The notes under the pieces are model-generated. The model did no database searches. It saw only the letters and a program-made list of their open reading frames with translations, and was not told where the DNA came from. From CAYGVX01 sp964395545 (GTDB taxonomy: Archaea; Thermoproteota; Bathyarchaeia; Bathyarchaeales; SOJC01), in contig CAYNAW010000018.1 in the NCBI GenBank assembly GCA_964395545.1, forward strand, positions 1 through 26,947: a stretch of 26,947 bases of DNA. Direction: 5' to 3'. The position numbers were made by a program, and so were the translations under genes. Position 1 is the first letter of the stretch. Each line of letters begins with the position of its first letter. Below are positions 16,008-24,259 of this stretch, in pieces.

Positions 16008-17417
16008 CTATTTCTTACTCGTAAGATACTCGTGCATCGCTTTGGCAGCCTTCTTTCCAGCACCCATAGCACTGATAACTGTGGCTTCACCGGTGACAAT
16101 GTCTCCGCCTGCATAGACGCCGTCGAGGCTTGTCTTCCCATGTTCATCGGTCACAATCGTACCCCATTTTGTAACCTCTAAGCCTTCAGTGGTACTTTGA
16201 ATAATGGGGTTAGGCGTGCGACCAATCGCAATAATAACCGTGTCGGTGTCCTTCACAAATTCTGAACCCTTAACAGGCACAGGTCTCCGTCTGCCGGATT
16301 CGTCTGGTTGGCCCAGCTCCATGAGAATGCACTCCATATGCTTGACCCAGCCCTTCTCGTCGCCGATAAACCTCGTAGGCGCGGCTAGAAACTTGAAAAC
16401 AATGCCTTCCTCCTCAGCGTTCTCAACCTCCTCCTTTCGCGCCGGCAACTCTTCTCTCGAACGTCGGTAAACTACGCAGACCTCCTCGGCGCCTAAACGC
16501 AAAGCCGACCGGGCAGAATCCATTGCCACGTTACCGCCGCCGATGACCACGACATGCCTTCCAATCTTTATTGGGGTGTCATGCTCTGGAAACGTATAAG
16601 CCTTCATCAGATTAACTCTAATCAAAAACTCGTTCGCAGAGTAAATGCCGCCCAGATTTTCGCCTGGAATCCCGAGAAACTGAGGCAGCCCAGCACCAGT
16701 GCCGACGAAAACGGCGTCAAACCCTTTCTTCAGAAGCTCAGGAATAGTGTGCGTCCGACCGACCAGACAATCAGTGCGAATCTCAACCCCAAGCTTCTGA
16801 ACAAAATCAGCCTCCGTCTGAACAACGCTCTTAGGTAAACGAAACTCAGGAATCCCGTACATGAGCACGCCGCCAGGAAGATGCAACGCCTCAAAGATGA
16901 CAACTTTATACCCCAACTTCGCCATATCTGCGGCTACAGTTAACCCTGCCGGGCCAGCACCGATCACAGCGATTCGCTTTCCGGTCGGCGAGGGCTTGTT
17001 GGGGACATCGACCCCGGTAATTCTCTCCCAATCCGCTAAGAACCTTTCTAGACGCCCAATACTTACCGGGTCACCAACTTTGCCAAGCACACAGAATTTT
17101 TGGCATTGTTCCTCTTGTGGGCATACGCGCCCGCAGATGGCGGGAAGACAATTCTTCTCCTTGATCTTTTTGGCTGCCGCGCGGTAGTCTTTTTCTTTCA
17201 TTAACCTGATGAAAGCAGGAATGTCAATCTCAACGGGACAACCCTCTACGCACTGGGGTTTTGGACATTGAAGACAGCGGTTAGCTTCAGTCAACGCCTG
17301 GTCCTCGGTGTAGCCGAGAGCGACCTCATTGAAGTTTCTTCTGCGTTCTTCTGGTTTCTGCTTGGGAATGGGCACTGACGTCTTTTCGATTTTCGGTTTT
17401 GGCTTAGACTCGCTCAT
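16008..17417 (-). CDS. NfnB/SudA-type NADPH flavoprotein (GltD family)
   Basis: 469 residues. N-terminal iron-sulfur domain with C48/51/56/60 and C90/95/99/105 (C109 nearby), FAD site GAGPAG at 153-158, NADPH site GGGNVA at 293-298, and AGGDIVTGEATV near 436. This is the large subunit of NADH-dependent ferredoxin:NADP+ oxidoreductase (NfnAB) or of Pyrococcus-type sulfide dehydrogenase; the databases often label it glutamate synthase small chain, but no GltB is here. It overlaps the upstream partner by 14 bases, with GGAGTG ahead of its ATG, so the two subunits are coupled. It probably balances NADH, NADPH and ferredoxin in this redox locus. It differs from the GltD-like protein at 4310-6043 in lacking C-terminal ferredoxin clusters. 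Confidence 0.9.
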   Translation of the reverse strand: MSESKPKPKIEKTSVPIPKQKPEERRRNFNEVALGYTEDQALTEANRCLQCPKPQCVEGCPVEIDIPAFIRLMKEKDYRAAAKKIKEKNCLPAICGRVCPQEEQCQKFCVLGKVGDPVSIGRLERFLADWERITGVDVPNKPSPTGKRIAVIGAGPAGLTVAADMAKLGYKVVIFEALHLPGGVLMYGIPEFRLPKSVVQTEADFVQKLGVEIRTDCLVGRTHTIPELLKKGFDAVFVGTGAGLPQFLGIPGENLGGIYSANEFLIRVNLMKAYTFPEHDTPIKIGRHVVVIGGGNVAMDSARSALRLGAEEVCVVYRRSREELPARKEEVENAEEEGIVFKFLAAPTRFIGDEKGWVKHMECILMELGQPDESGRRRPVPVKGSEFVKDTDTVIIAIGRTPNPIIQSTTEGLEVTKWGTIVTDEHGKTSLDGVYAGGDIVTGEATVISAMGAGKKAAKAMHEYLTSKK

Positions 17418-18249
17418 GGTGACCGCACTCCCCCTGCCACCGTTGCAGAGCCAGCTTTTCTTCTGAAAGAAAGACCAGTTGTCGCTTCAATAACTCTCCA
17501 AAATCCACCTGGTGAGCATCAAACTCAGGTCCATCGACACACGCAAACCTTGTTTTCCCACCCACAGTCACTCTGCATGCTCCACACATGCCCATGCCAT
17601 CAACCATAATAGGGTTCAAACTCACGATAGTCTTAATATTATGCGGTCTTGTAGTTTCGGCAACAGCACGCATCATAAGCGTTGGCCCAATTGCATAAAC
17701 AATATCAAACTTGTAGCCTTTCTGAATCAACATTTTTAACACGTCGCTAACGAATCCCTTATGCCCCTCTGTTCCGTCGTCTGTTGAGATAAAAAGCTCG
17801 TCGGCAATTTCTGCAATCGCATCCTTAAGAATCAGCAACGCAGCAGTTTTGGCCCCAATAATCGCAATTACTTTGTTGCCCGCATGCTTTAAAGCTCTCA
17901 TGATAGGAAAGGCTGAGGCAGTGCCCACTCCACCGCCCAAGACACAGACAAGACCATAACGCTTTATCTCACTGGGATTACCTAATGGACCAGCAACATT
18001 CAACACAGCTTCTCCTACCTTTAGAGCACCAAGTTTCTCAGTCGAAGCCCCGACCTCAAGGAAAATCAGGGTTATTGTCCCTTTTCGTGCATTCCAATCC
18101 ATAAGGGTCAGAGGAATCCGCTCTCCCCGATTATCTATCCTCAGAATTACAAATTGCCCCGCCCGAGCCTTTTCGGCAATCTCCGGCGCATGAATCTCAA
18201 GCAGTTTGATCTTCTGCGCTAGCTCTTTCTTTCCAACGATTTGATACAT
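17404..18249 (-). CDS. NfnA/SudB-type FAD, [2Fe-2S], NADH-binding subunit
   Basis: 281 residues of the ferredoxin-NADP+ reductase superfamily, as in PyrK, NfnA and SudB. RIPLTLMD at 44-51 is the FAD-binding RxPxT motif, and LGGGVGT near 104-110 contacts the nucleotide. MVDGMGMCGACRV followed by FACVDG supplies Asp216, C222, C225 and C237; an Asp plus three Cys [2Fe-2S] site is known for Pyrococcus furiosus sulfide dehydrogenase. PyrD is absent, so it is not a dihydroorotate dehydrogenase partner. Paired with the downstream GltD-family subunit it forms an Nfn-type enzyme that can bifurcate electrons from NADPH to NAD+ and ferredoxin, or the reverse. Sequence alone does not separate Nfn from sulfide dehydrogenase. 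Confidence 0.9.
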   Translation of the reverse strand: MYQIVGKKELAQKIKLLEIHAPEIAEKARAGQFVILRIDNRGERIPLTLMDWNARKGTITLIFLEVGASTEKLGALKVGEAVLNVAGPLGNPSEIKRYGLVCVLGGGVGTASAFPIMRALKHAGNKVIAIIGAKTAALLILKDAIAEIADELFISTDDGTEGHKGFVSDVLKMLIQKGYKFDIVYAIGPTLMMRAVAETTRPHNIKTIVSLNPIMVDGMGMCGACRVTVGGKTRFACVDGPEFDAHQVDFGELLKRQLVFLSEEKLALQRWQGECGHHERV

Positions 18250-18306
18250 GACCAGTATCCGTCCAACAGAGCGTCTGTGAGAGAGAAATCAAGAAGCGCC
18301 TTAAGA

Positions 18307-18320
18307 GATATAAGTATATA
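18307..18320 (-). promoter_or_regulatory. TATA box of nfnA-nfnB-HAD operon
   Basis: On the minus strand this reads TATATACTTATATC, predicting a transcript start near 18288 and a leader of about 40 bases. It lies in the 203-base gap after the thioredoxin reductase gene, which otherwise shows nothing I can name. Confidence 0.5.
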
Positions 18321-18452
18321 CATTCGCGCGACATTTTCCACAATGCGCCAACATGTTTCAGCCGTGCGCGTACGTCGAATGTCAAGACGATATTCCTGAA
18401 CCTTTGTGTCACAATAGACGAAAAGACAATTCTTCTAAAGGATTAGCAGTCT

Positions 18453-19385
18453 TTAGCCCTTGTAGTAGTAGGGTTTTTCGGTATAGCGGAAAGCTTCGGT
18501 CGCGGCTACGATGGCTTGACCGACTGCGGTGCCCACCTGTTTGACCGTGTTATTGGTGACGTCTCCTGCCGCGAAGACGCCTTGGATATTCGTTCTCTGG
18601 CGAGGGTCAACTATTACGTAGCCTCCCTCGTCCGTGGTGATTCCAGCCTCTTTGAGGAACTGGATATTGGGTTCTTCTCCAACCTGGATGAATATGCCGT
18701 CAGTCTGCAGCTCCTTCAACTCGCCAGTGCTCTTATTCTGCAAGACGATGCTCTTCACGATGGTATCGCCTCTAATCTCCTTGACTTCAGAGTTGAGCAG
18801 GAACTCCACATTCTGCTCTCGCAGGGTTTCTACGGAGGCGGCGTCCGCTCTGAGCGCTTCCCGCCTATGCACCAGCTTAACGCTGGCAGCGATGTTTGAT
18901 AAGTAACGTGCGGTCATCGCGGCTGAGTTGCCACCTCCGACCACGATGACCCTTTTGTCCTTGAAGAAGGCCCCGTCGCATAGGGCACAGTAGCTCACTC
19001 CTCTGCCGAGGAATTCCTGCTCGCCTAGCACGTTGAGCAGCCGATGCTTCGTGCCCGACGCGATTATCACTGCCGATGCGGAATATTCCCCCTTCGCCGT
19101 CTTCACAAGCTTTTTTTCGCCTCTGAAATCTACTGAGACGGCTTTTTCCAGCTCGTTGAGTTGGGCTCCGGATTTTCGGCAGTGAGCCGTCATCTTCTCC
19201 ACCAGTTCAGGTCCCCTTATGCTCTCGAAGCCAGGATAGTTCTCTATCCAAGGGGCAACGGCGGCTTCGCCGCCGGACATTTTTTCCTCAAGAATTAGTG
19301 CCTTCAGCCCGCTTCTGCCAGCATATACTCCCGCCGCCAGCCCTGCAGGACCAGCACCGATTATGATTAGGTCCCAGGTCTCCAT
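18453..19385 (-). CDS. trxB: thioredoxin reductase-like flavoprotein
   Basis: 310 residues, the usual length for low-molecular-weight thioredoxin reductase. FAD site GAGPAGLAAG at 10-19, redox pair C133-ALC-136 in SYCALCDGAFF, pyridine nucleotide site GGGNSA at 150-155, HRREALRA (the two Arg favour NADPH over NADH) and AAGDV near 271-275. It would reduce a thioredoxin or glutaredoxin-like protein, none of which is encoded in the window. GGTTTATTAG (minus strand, 19428-19419) is a likely TATA box about 39 bases before the ATG; GAGTG lies just before the start. Divergent from rpl15e. It ends 203 bases before the nfnA start and probably forms its own unit. Confidence 0.92.
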   Translation of the reverse strand: METWDLIIIGAGPAGLAAGVYAGRSGLKALILEEKMSGGEAAVAPWIENYPGFESIRGPELVEKMTAHCRKSGAQLNELEKAVSVDFRGEKKLVKTAKGEYSASAVIIASGTKHRLLNVLGEQEFLGRGVSYCALCDGAFFKDKRVIVVGGGNSAAMTARYLSNIAASVKLVHRREALRADAASVETLREQNVEFLLNSEVKEIRGDTIVKSIVLQNKSTGELKELQTDGIFIQVGEEPNIQFLKEAGITTDEGGYVIVDPRQRTNIQGVFAAGDVTNNTVKQVGTAVGQAIVAATEAFRYTEKPYYYKG

Positions 19386-19418
19386 TTTTCACTCGGTTTA
19401 GAGGCTACTGAAACGGGG

Positions 19419-19463
19419 CTAATAAACCCACTGCCCACAAAACCCGTGGAAAAGCTTTATTAG
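19419..19463. promoter_or_regulatory. divergent TATA boxes for trxB (minus) and rpl15e (plus)
   Basis: The minus-strand box GGTTTATTAG is complementary to 19419-19428; the plus-strand box AAAGCTTTATTAG is at 19451-19463. The two share TTTATTAG. The trxB message would have a very short leader, whereas the L15e message would start near 19484 and carry a leader of about 75 bases. Confidence 0.5.
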
Positions 19464-19483
19464 TGTTCTTCCTTTGTTACAGA

Positions 19484-19558
19484 GACTGCTAGCGGATAAC
19501 GTCCGCTGGAATGTAACCCCTTCATGCGGGTTGAACCACAAGCTGGAGAAAGACCACA
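19484..19558 (+). promoter_or_regulatory. L15e 5' leader with two hairpins
   Basis: AGCGGA (19491-19496) pairs with TCCGCT (19502-19507) across a 5-base loop, and AACCC (19515-19519) pairs with GGGTT (19528-19532) across an 8-base loop. Both lie between the predicted transcript start and the GGAGAAAG ribosome binding site at 19545. Ribosomal protein leaders often bind the protein product; that is only a possibility here. Confidence 0.35.
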
Positions 19559-20107
19559 TTGGCGTACAAGTACATCGCCGAAGCCTGGGAGAAGCCAGAA
19601 TCCTCCTACGTTAAAGAACTGATGTGGCACAGGCTCATCCAATGGCGCAAACAGCCCACAGTCATACGCATAGAGAAGCCAACACGTTTGGACAAGGCGC
19701 GGAAGTTGGGCTACAAGGCCAAGCAAGGCTTCGTCGTATCACGCGTCAGGATAAAACGAGGCGGTCTAAGCAAAAAAAGACCACGATCAGGCAGAGTGCC
19801 CAGACGCATGGGAGTCACGCGCTTCAAACCCGCCAAGAGCGCTCGACTAATCGCAGAAGAGCGGGCAGCCCGAAGATACCCCAACCTTGAAGTCATCAAC
19901 TCCTACTGGGTGGGACAAGACGGACGCTTCAAATGGTACGAAGTCATCATGGCAGACCCGGCGCATCCTACCGTTATCGCAGACAAGGACATCAACTGGA
20001 TATGCCAAAAACAGCACAAAGGACGAGCCCACAGAGGACTCACCAGCGCAGGCAAAAAAGTCAGGGGACTCAGACACAAGGGAATAGGCGCAGAAAAAGC
20101 CCGGTAG
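19559..20107 (+). CDS. rpl15e: 50S ribosomal protein L15e
   Basis: 182 residues, archaeal/eukaryotic L15e. Family signatures throughout: MAYKYIAEAWEKPE at the N terminus, RLIQWRKQPTVIRIEKPTRL near 25-44, ARKLGYKAKQGFVVSRVRIKRGG, NLEVINSYWVGQDGRFKWYEV near 110-130 and HRGLTSAGKKVRGL near the C terminus. The start codon is TTG at 19559, giving exactly the family N terminus, with GGAGAAAG 7-14 bases before it. No ATG gives a better start. It stands alone between trxB and pyrH. Confidence 0.95.
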   Translation: MAYKYIAEAWEKPESSYVKELMWHRLIQWRKQPTVIRIEKPTRLDKARKLGYKAKQGFVVSRVRIKRGGLSKKRPRSGRVPRRMGVTRFKPAKSARLIAEERAARRYPNLEVINSYWVGQDGRFKWYEVIMADPAHPTVIADKDINWICQKQHKGRAHRGLTSAGKKVRGLRHKGIGAEKAR

Positions 20108-20158
20108 AGAACGCCCGCCTCCATACAACGTTCATTTTGGAAGCATGCTCTTCATTAG

Positions 20159-20166
20159 CTTTATTA
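20159..20166 (+). promoter_or_regulatory. TATA box of pyrH
   Basis: CTTTATTA, 49 bases (box centre to ATG) upstream of pyrH and just after rpl15e; predicted transcript start near 20188. Confidence 0.45.
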
Positions 20167-20211
20167 CGTGAAAAGATCCTAGAGTAGCCCAGCAAGGGGA
20201 CCCGTGTAGAT

Positions 20212-20889
20212 ATGCTCGTCGTCATCCGAATAGGCGGATCAGTCATAGCCTCCCCAGTAAACCCCCAACTCATACAACAATACATAACACTCCTCAAACA
20301 GTTGAGGAAAGAAGGACACGAGATAGTGACAGTCGTCGGAGGCGGCGCCCTAGCGAGAGAATTCATCCGAACGGGCAACAAACTTGGCCTAAACGAACAA
20401 GGACAGGACAAGCTAGCCATAAACGTCTCACGCCTCTACGCCCTCCTCATCGCTCTTAAGCTGGGCAAGGACGGAACAGGAACCGTGCCCACCTCCATAA
20501 GCGAGGCGGTTAAAGCATTAGAAAGGGGCAAAGTAGTTGTGATGGGCGGACTGAAGCCTGGAATGACGACAGACACCGTCGCCGCCTATATCGCTCAGAA
20601 GACGAAGGCGAACCTGCTGATTAAAGCCAGCGATCAGGAAGGCATCTACACTGAAGACCCGAGGAGACACAAAGATGCGAAGAAGCTCGACAGAATAACC
20701 TTCAAAGACCTTGCGAGACTGCTGGAACAAGATCGCCACAAGGCCGGGATACACCAGATCCTAGACCCCGTGGCGGTCAAAACCCTAAAGGACAGGGGTA
20801 TTAGAACCGTCGTAGTCAACGGGAACGATCATAAGAACCTTCGACGAGCCATAGATGGAGAAGAGGTCGGCACAGTCATAACGGAATAA
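20212..20889 (+). CDS. pyrH: UMP kinase (archaeal type)
   Basis: 225 residues of the amino-acid kinase fold; phosphorylates UMP to UDP with ATP in pyrimidine synthesis. RIGGSVIASP at 6-15, VVGGGALAREFI near 41-52, VVMGGLKPGMTTDTVAA near 103-119 and the C-terminal VVNGNDHKNLRRAIDGEEVGT fit the archaeal UMP kinase group, which is shorter than bacterial PyrH. The LLIKASDQEGIYTEDPRR segment is the nucleotide-binding region. GGGGA lies about 12 bases before the ATG. Isopentenyl phosphate kinase has a related fold but different motifs, so I prefer UMP kinase. Confidence 0.9.
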   Translation: MLVVIRIGGSVIASPVNPQLIQQYITLLKQLRKEGHEIVTVVGGGALAREFIRTGNKLGLNEQGQDKLAINVSRLYALLIALKLGKDGTGTVPTSISEAVKALERGKVVVMGGLKPGMTTDTVAAYIAQKTKANLLIKASDQEGIYTEDPRRHKDAKKLDRITFKDLARLLEQDRHKAGIHQILDPVAVKTLKDRGIRTVVVNGNDHKNLRRAIDGEEVGTVITE

Positions 20890-21019
20890 GACATAAATAA
20901 CCACGTATCATTGTGCCTTAGTGATGTGAAGGGATGTCCCGCCAATTTACCTAGACCGCAGCACGATTTTCACTGTTGACAGCTCGGAGCATCCTCAAAA
21001 CAATTTTGACATGTGGAGA

Positions 21020-21029
21020 CTTTTTATTC
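21020..21029 (+). promoter_or_regulatory. TATA box of pheS-pheT
   Basis: CTTTTTATTC centred about 41 bases before the pheS ATG, in a 176-base gap with no other feature I can support. Confidence 0.45.
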
Positions 21030-21065
21030 AGACAACGCTAAACTACACTGGAACCCCTGCGAAGA

Positions 21066-22586
21066 ATGGAGGCAAAGGCAGTGGTTGAATTCCGTCAGCA
21101 CGAACAAAAAACGCTCCTAACGTTGGATAGGCTGGGCGGCAAAGCCGACGTGGACCACGTCGCAAAAACCAGCGGGCTAGCCCACGCAGCGGTCATGCGA
21201 GCAGCACTCACCCTGTCAGAAAGAAGCTTCGTTCAACTCAGCGAATACAAACAGATAGTAGCAACCTTAAACGAGGAAGGAAAAGACTACGCGAGGAAGG
21301 GACTGCCAGAACGCCGACTCGTCACAGCCTTAACCAACCTAGGCGGCACGGCTGAAATCGACAAAGTCGTCAGAAAAGCAGACGTGGAGAAACACGTTGT
21401 GCCCATCGCTCTAGGCTGGCTACGACGGAAGGGCTGGGCCAAGATGGAGGAAGAAAGAAAATTGAAGATCTTAGGCGAATCCGCAAGAGGGGAGGACGAA
21501 GAACTCCTCGAAGTCCTCGCGCAAGCGGGCTCAACGATCGTCGGAGGACTCAGCGACAAGCAACGGGAAGCCATAGAAACCCTGAAAAAACGCAAGTTGT
21601 TGGAACTCCAAGAGAAGGTCGTCCGAACATTGGTGCTCACCCAAAAGGGTAAGGAGTTGGTCGAGGAGGGAATTGAAGCTGCCGAAGAAACAAGCCAGTT
21701 GACTCCTGAGCTCATCCTCACGGAAAAGTGGCGAAAGACAAAACTGAGGAAGTTCAACGTTGCAGCGCCCGGTCCGCTTACCTACCCGGGCAAAGCGCAT
21801 CCGCTACAGCAGATCATCGAGCGGGCAAAGGAGATTTTTCTAGAGATGGGATTCACCGAGATACGAGGACCGCTGGTGGAGACGGCATTCTGGAACTTTG
21901 ACGCCTTGTTCCAGCCTCAAGACCATCCTGCCCGGGAGATGATGGACACATTCTATGTCTCCGTTCCTAAGGCGGGAAGACTACCGGGAAAGGGCGTCGT
22001 GAACGCTGTGGCAAAGACTCACGAGGAAGGCTGGACGACAGGTTCCAGAGGATGGGGTTACAAGTGGAACAGGAATGAAGCGAGAAGGCTGGTGTTGCGG
22101 ACACACACGACTGCTGAGACCATAAGATACCTCTCGAGGCACAAGAAACCTCCGATCAAGATCTTCTCGGTCGACCGAGTCTACCGCAACGAACAAGTGA
22201 CCGACATACACACGGCGGAGTTCCACCAGATCGAGGGCATCGTCGTGGATAAGGGTGTCACGCTGCGGGATTTGATGGGCACTCTGAAAACCTTCTATGT
22301 CCGCTTTGGATTGAAGAAGGTGCAGTTTTGGCCTTGCTACTTCCCGTACACTGAGCCGTCGGCGCAAGCTATAGTTTATGTTCCGAAGCTAAAGAGGTGG
22401 ATGGAGCTGTGCGGAATGGGCATGTTCAGGCCGGAGGTCTTGGCTCCCATGGGAATCAAGTATCCCGTGTTGGCGTGGGGAGGAGGACTGGAGCGGATTG
22501 CCATGCTAGAGCTTGGGCTAGAGGATATTAGGCTGCTGTATGGAAACCGCCTGGGATGGATCAGGAGGACACCGCTTTGCCAGTGA
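21066..22586 (+). CDS. pheS: phenylalanyl-tRNA synthetase alpha subunit
   Basis: 506 residues, archaeal length. The N-terminal 200 residues are helical, winged-helix-like repeats that bind tRNA. The catalytic class II core follows: HPAREMMDTFY at 297-307, RTHTT at 355-359, motif 2 RVYRNE at 381-386 with HTAEFHQIEG, and motif 3 WGGGLERIAM near 471-480. Charges tRNA-Phe as an alpha2-beta2 enzyme with the downstream pheT product. The weak ribosome binding site suggests a short leader. Confidence 0.96.
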   Translation: MEAKAVVEFRQHEQKTLLTLDRLGGKADVDHVAKTSGLAHAAVMRAALTLSERSFVQLSEYKQIVATLNEEGKDYARKGLPERRLVTALTNLGGTAEIDKVVRKADVEKHVVPIALGWLRRKGWAKMEEERKLKILGESARGEDEELLEVLAQAGSTIVGGLSDKQREAIETLKKRKLLELQEKVVRTLVLTQKGKELVEEGIEAAEETSQLTPELILTEKWRKTKLRKFNVAAPGPLTYPGKAHPLQQIIERAKEIFLEMGFTEIRGPLVETAFWNFDALFQPQDHPAREMMDTFYVSVPKAGRLPGKGVVNAVAKTHEEGWTTGSRGWGYKWNRNEARRLVLRTHTTAETIRYLSRHKKPPIKIFSVDRVYRNEQVTDIHTAEFHQIEGIVVDKGVTLRDLMGTLKTFYVRFGLKKVQFWPCYFPYTEPSAQAIVYVPKLKRWMELCGMGMFRPEVLAPMGIKYPVLAWGGGLERIAMLELGLEDIRLLYGNRLGWIRRTPLCQ

Positions 22587-24235
22587 TCACAATTGCAAGA
22601 GAACGCTTCTCCAAGTTTGTGGGACGTGAGCTCAGTGTCGCAGACATGACTGAGTGGTTCCCGTGGCTGGGCTTTGACATCAAGGAAGTCGGGACGGATT
22701 CTGTCAAAGTGGAGTTTAACCCCAACCGCGTCGACTTCTGCAGCCATGCAGGAGTAGCACGAGCGTTCAAAGGCTTGAGAGGCTGGGAAGTTGACTTGCC
22801 AAAGTATGTGGTGCGGGAGGGTAAAACGGTGCTTAACATCGACAAGGCTGTCTCCTCCGTGCGACCTTACATGCTTGCGGCAGTTGTGCGGGGGCTAAAA
22901 CTTGACTCTGAAGACGTTGCTGACCTGATGGAGATGCAGGAAGACCTGCACTGGGGGATCGGTAGAGACCGCAAAAAGGCTTCAATCGGAGTGCACAATC
23001 TTGACGCCGTCACGTCGCCTTTCACGTACACGGCTGTGGAGCCTCGAAGCGTCAGATTCGTCCCTCTCGACAAGGCCGATGAGATGAGCCTCAAGGAGAT
23101 TCTCGACAAACATGAGAAGGGCATGATTTACAAGCATCTAGTCGACTGGGCGCCCAAGTATCCACTGCTCGTCGACAGGGATAGCAAGGTGCTTTCGATG
23201 CCGCCGATAATTAACGGTGAACTCACACGAGTGGACGAGAGAACGCGGAACTTGTTTCTCGACGTGACTGGGCCTGACTACGCCGCAGTTGAAAGAAGCC
23301 TGAACATACTTGCGACAGCTCTAGCAGACATGGGAGGCACAGTCGAGAGGGTCAGGGTAAACTACCACGACCGCACAGTATTCTCGCCAGACCTGACACC
23401 TCAGAAGGCAAAACTTCATACAGCCTACGCCGAGGAGCTACTCGGTATTAGACTATCAGAGTCGAAGACAATCGAATGTCTGAAGAAGTGTAGACTGGGT
23501 GCTAGAAACGCCGGAAAGGGCATTGTTGACGTGGAGGTTCCAGCCTACCGCATCGACATCTTGCATGAAGTGGACTTGGTGGAAGAGGTAGCTATTGGCT
23601 ACGGCTACTACAGGTTCAAACCCACATTTCCACGCGCAGTGACAATCGGTGAAAGACACAGGACATACGTAGCCGCCAACAAGGCTAGGCAGGTCATGAT
23701 AGGCATGGGTTTCACTGAAGTGGTCAACTTCACTCTCACAAACGAAAACCGGCACTATGAAAAGATGCGCATAGAAGTCGGCAAACCAGTCAAGCTCGCC
23801 AACCCCGTATCGTCTGAATACACTATAATGCGACAAGACCTGTTACCGAACTTGATGAAGAACCTTTCAGAGAATAAGCATGAGAGTTTCCCGCAGAGAC
23901 TCTTCGAAGCCTCAGATGTGGTTTGGCTTGACAGCAGACAGGAGACAGGATGCGAAAGACGCCTCCACTTAGCTGCTGTGTCCTCACACGCCGCCGCAGG
24001 TTTCACCGAGATGAGGTCTGCGGTTGAAGCCCTGTTTTCGAATGTGGGGGTCAAGGGATGGAAGATAGGTGCAACCGTGCATCCAAGTTTCATCGAAGGA
24101 AGAGCAGCAGCAATAAGCGTGGAAAACAGGCAACTAGGAGTCCTCGGCGAAGTGCATCCACAGGTTTTGAACAATTTCGAGCTGGAAAACCCGACCTCGG
24201 CGTTCGAAGTAGACCTCGAAGCCTTGGCATGCTGA
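22577..24235 (+). CDS. pheT: phenylalanyl-tRNA synthetase beta subunit
   Basis: 552 residues from a TTG at 22577, which has AGGAGG exactly 8 bases upstream (22563-22568) and yields MPVITIARERF, close to the usual archaeal PheT N terminus. An ATG at 22556 and a GTG at 22583 are in the same frame but have poorer spacing. Features: FNPNRVDFCSHAGVARAFKG near 52-72, a B3/B4 domain with editing function around 85-260, a B5 domain with VPAYRIDILHEVDLVEEVAIGYGY near 325-350, and a catalytic-like core to the end, including NPVSSEYTIMRQDLLPNLMKNL. It overlaps pheS by 10 bases, so the subunits are coupled. A T-run (24242-24246) follows the stop. Confidence 0.95.
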   Translation: MPVITIARERFSKFVGRELSVADMTEWFPWLGFDIKEVGTDSVKVEFNPNRVDFCSHAGVARAFKGLRGWEVDLPKYVVREGKTVLNIDKAVSSVRPYMLAAVVRGLKLDSEDVADLMEMQEDLHWGIGRDRKKASIGVHNLDAVTSPFTYTAVEPRSVRFVPLDKADEMSLKEILDKHEKGMIYKHLVDWAPKYPLLVDRDSKVLSMPPIINGELTRVDERTRNLFLDVTGPDYAAVERSLNILATALADMGGTVERVRVNYHDRTVFSPDLTPQKAKLHTAYAEELLGIRLSESKTIECLKKCRLGARNAGKGIVDVEVPAYRIDILHEVDLVEEVAIGYGYYRFKPTFPRAVTIGERHRTYVAANKARQVMIGMGFTEVVNFTLTNENRHYEKMRIEVGKPVKLANPVSSEYTIMRQDLLPNLMKNLSENKHESFPQRLFEASDVVWLDSRQETGCERRLHLAAVSSHAAAGFTEMRSAVEALFSNVGVKGWKIGATVHPSFIEGRAAAISVENRQLGVLGEVHPQVLNNFELENPTSAFEVDLEALAC

Positions 24236-24239
24236 GAAA

Positions 24240-24249
24240 CCTTTTTCCC
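24240..24249 (+). terminator. T-rich termination signal after pheT
   Basis: CCTTTTTCCC just 5 bases past the pheT stop. Short T-runs are the typical archaeal intrinsic terminator; weak evidence on its own. Confidence 0.35.
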
Positions 24250-24259
24250 AACCTGTTAC

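Noticed and set aside
15986..16147. N-terminal extension of the HAD phosphatase
   Set aside because: It lies wholly opposite family norms, overlaps the 3' end of nfnB in another frame, and motif I should sit near the N terminus.
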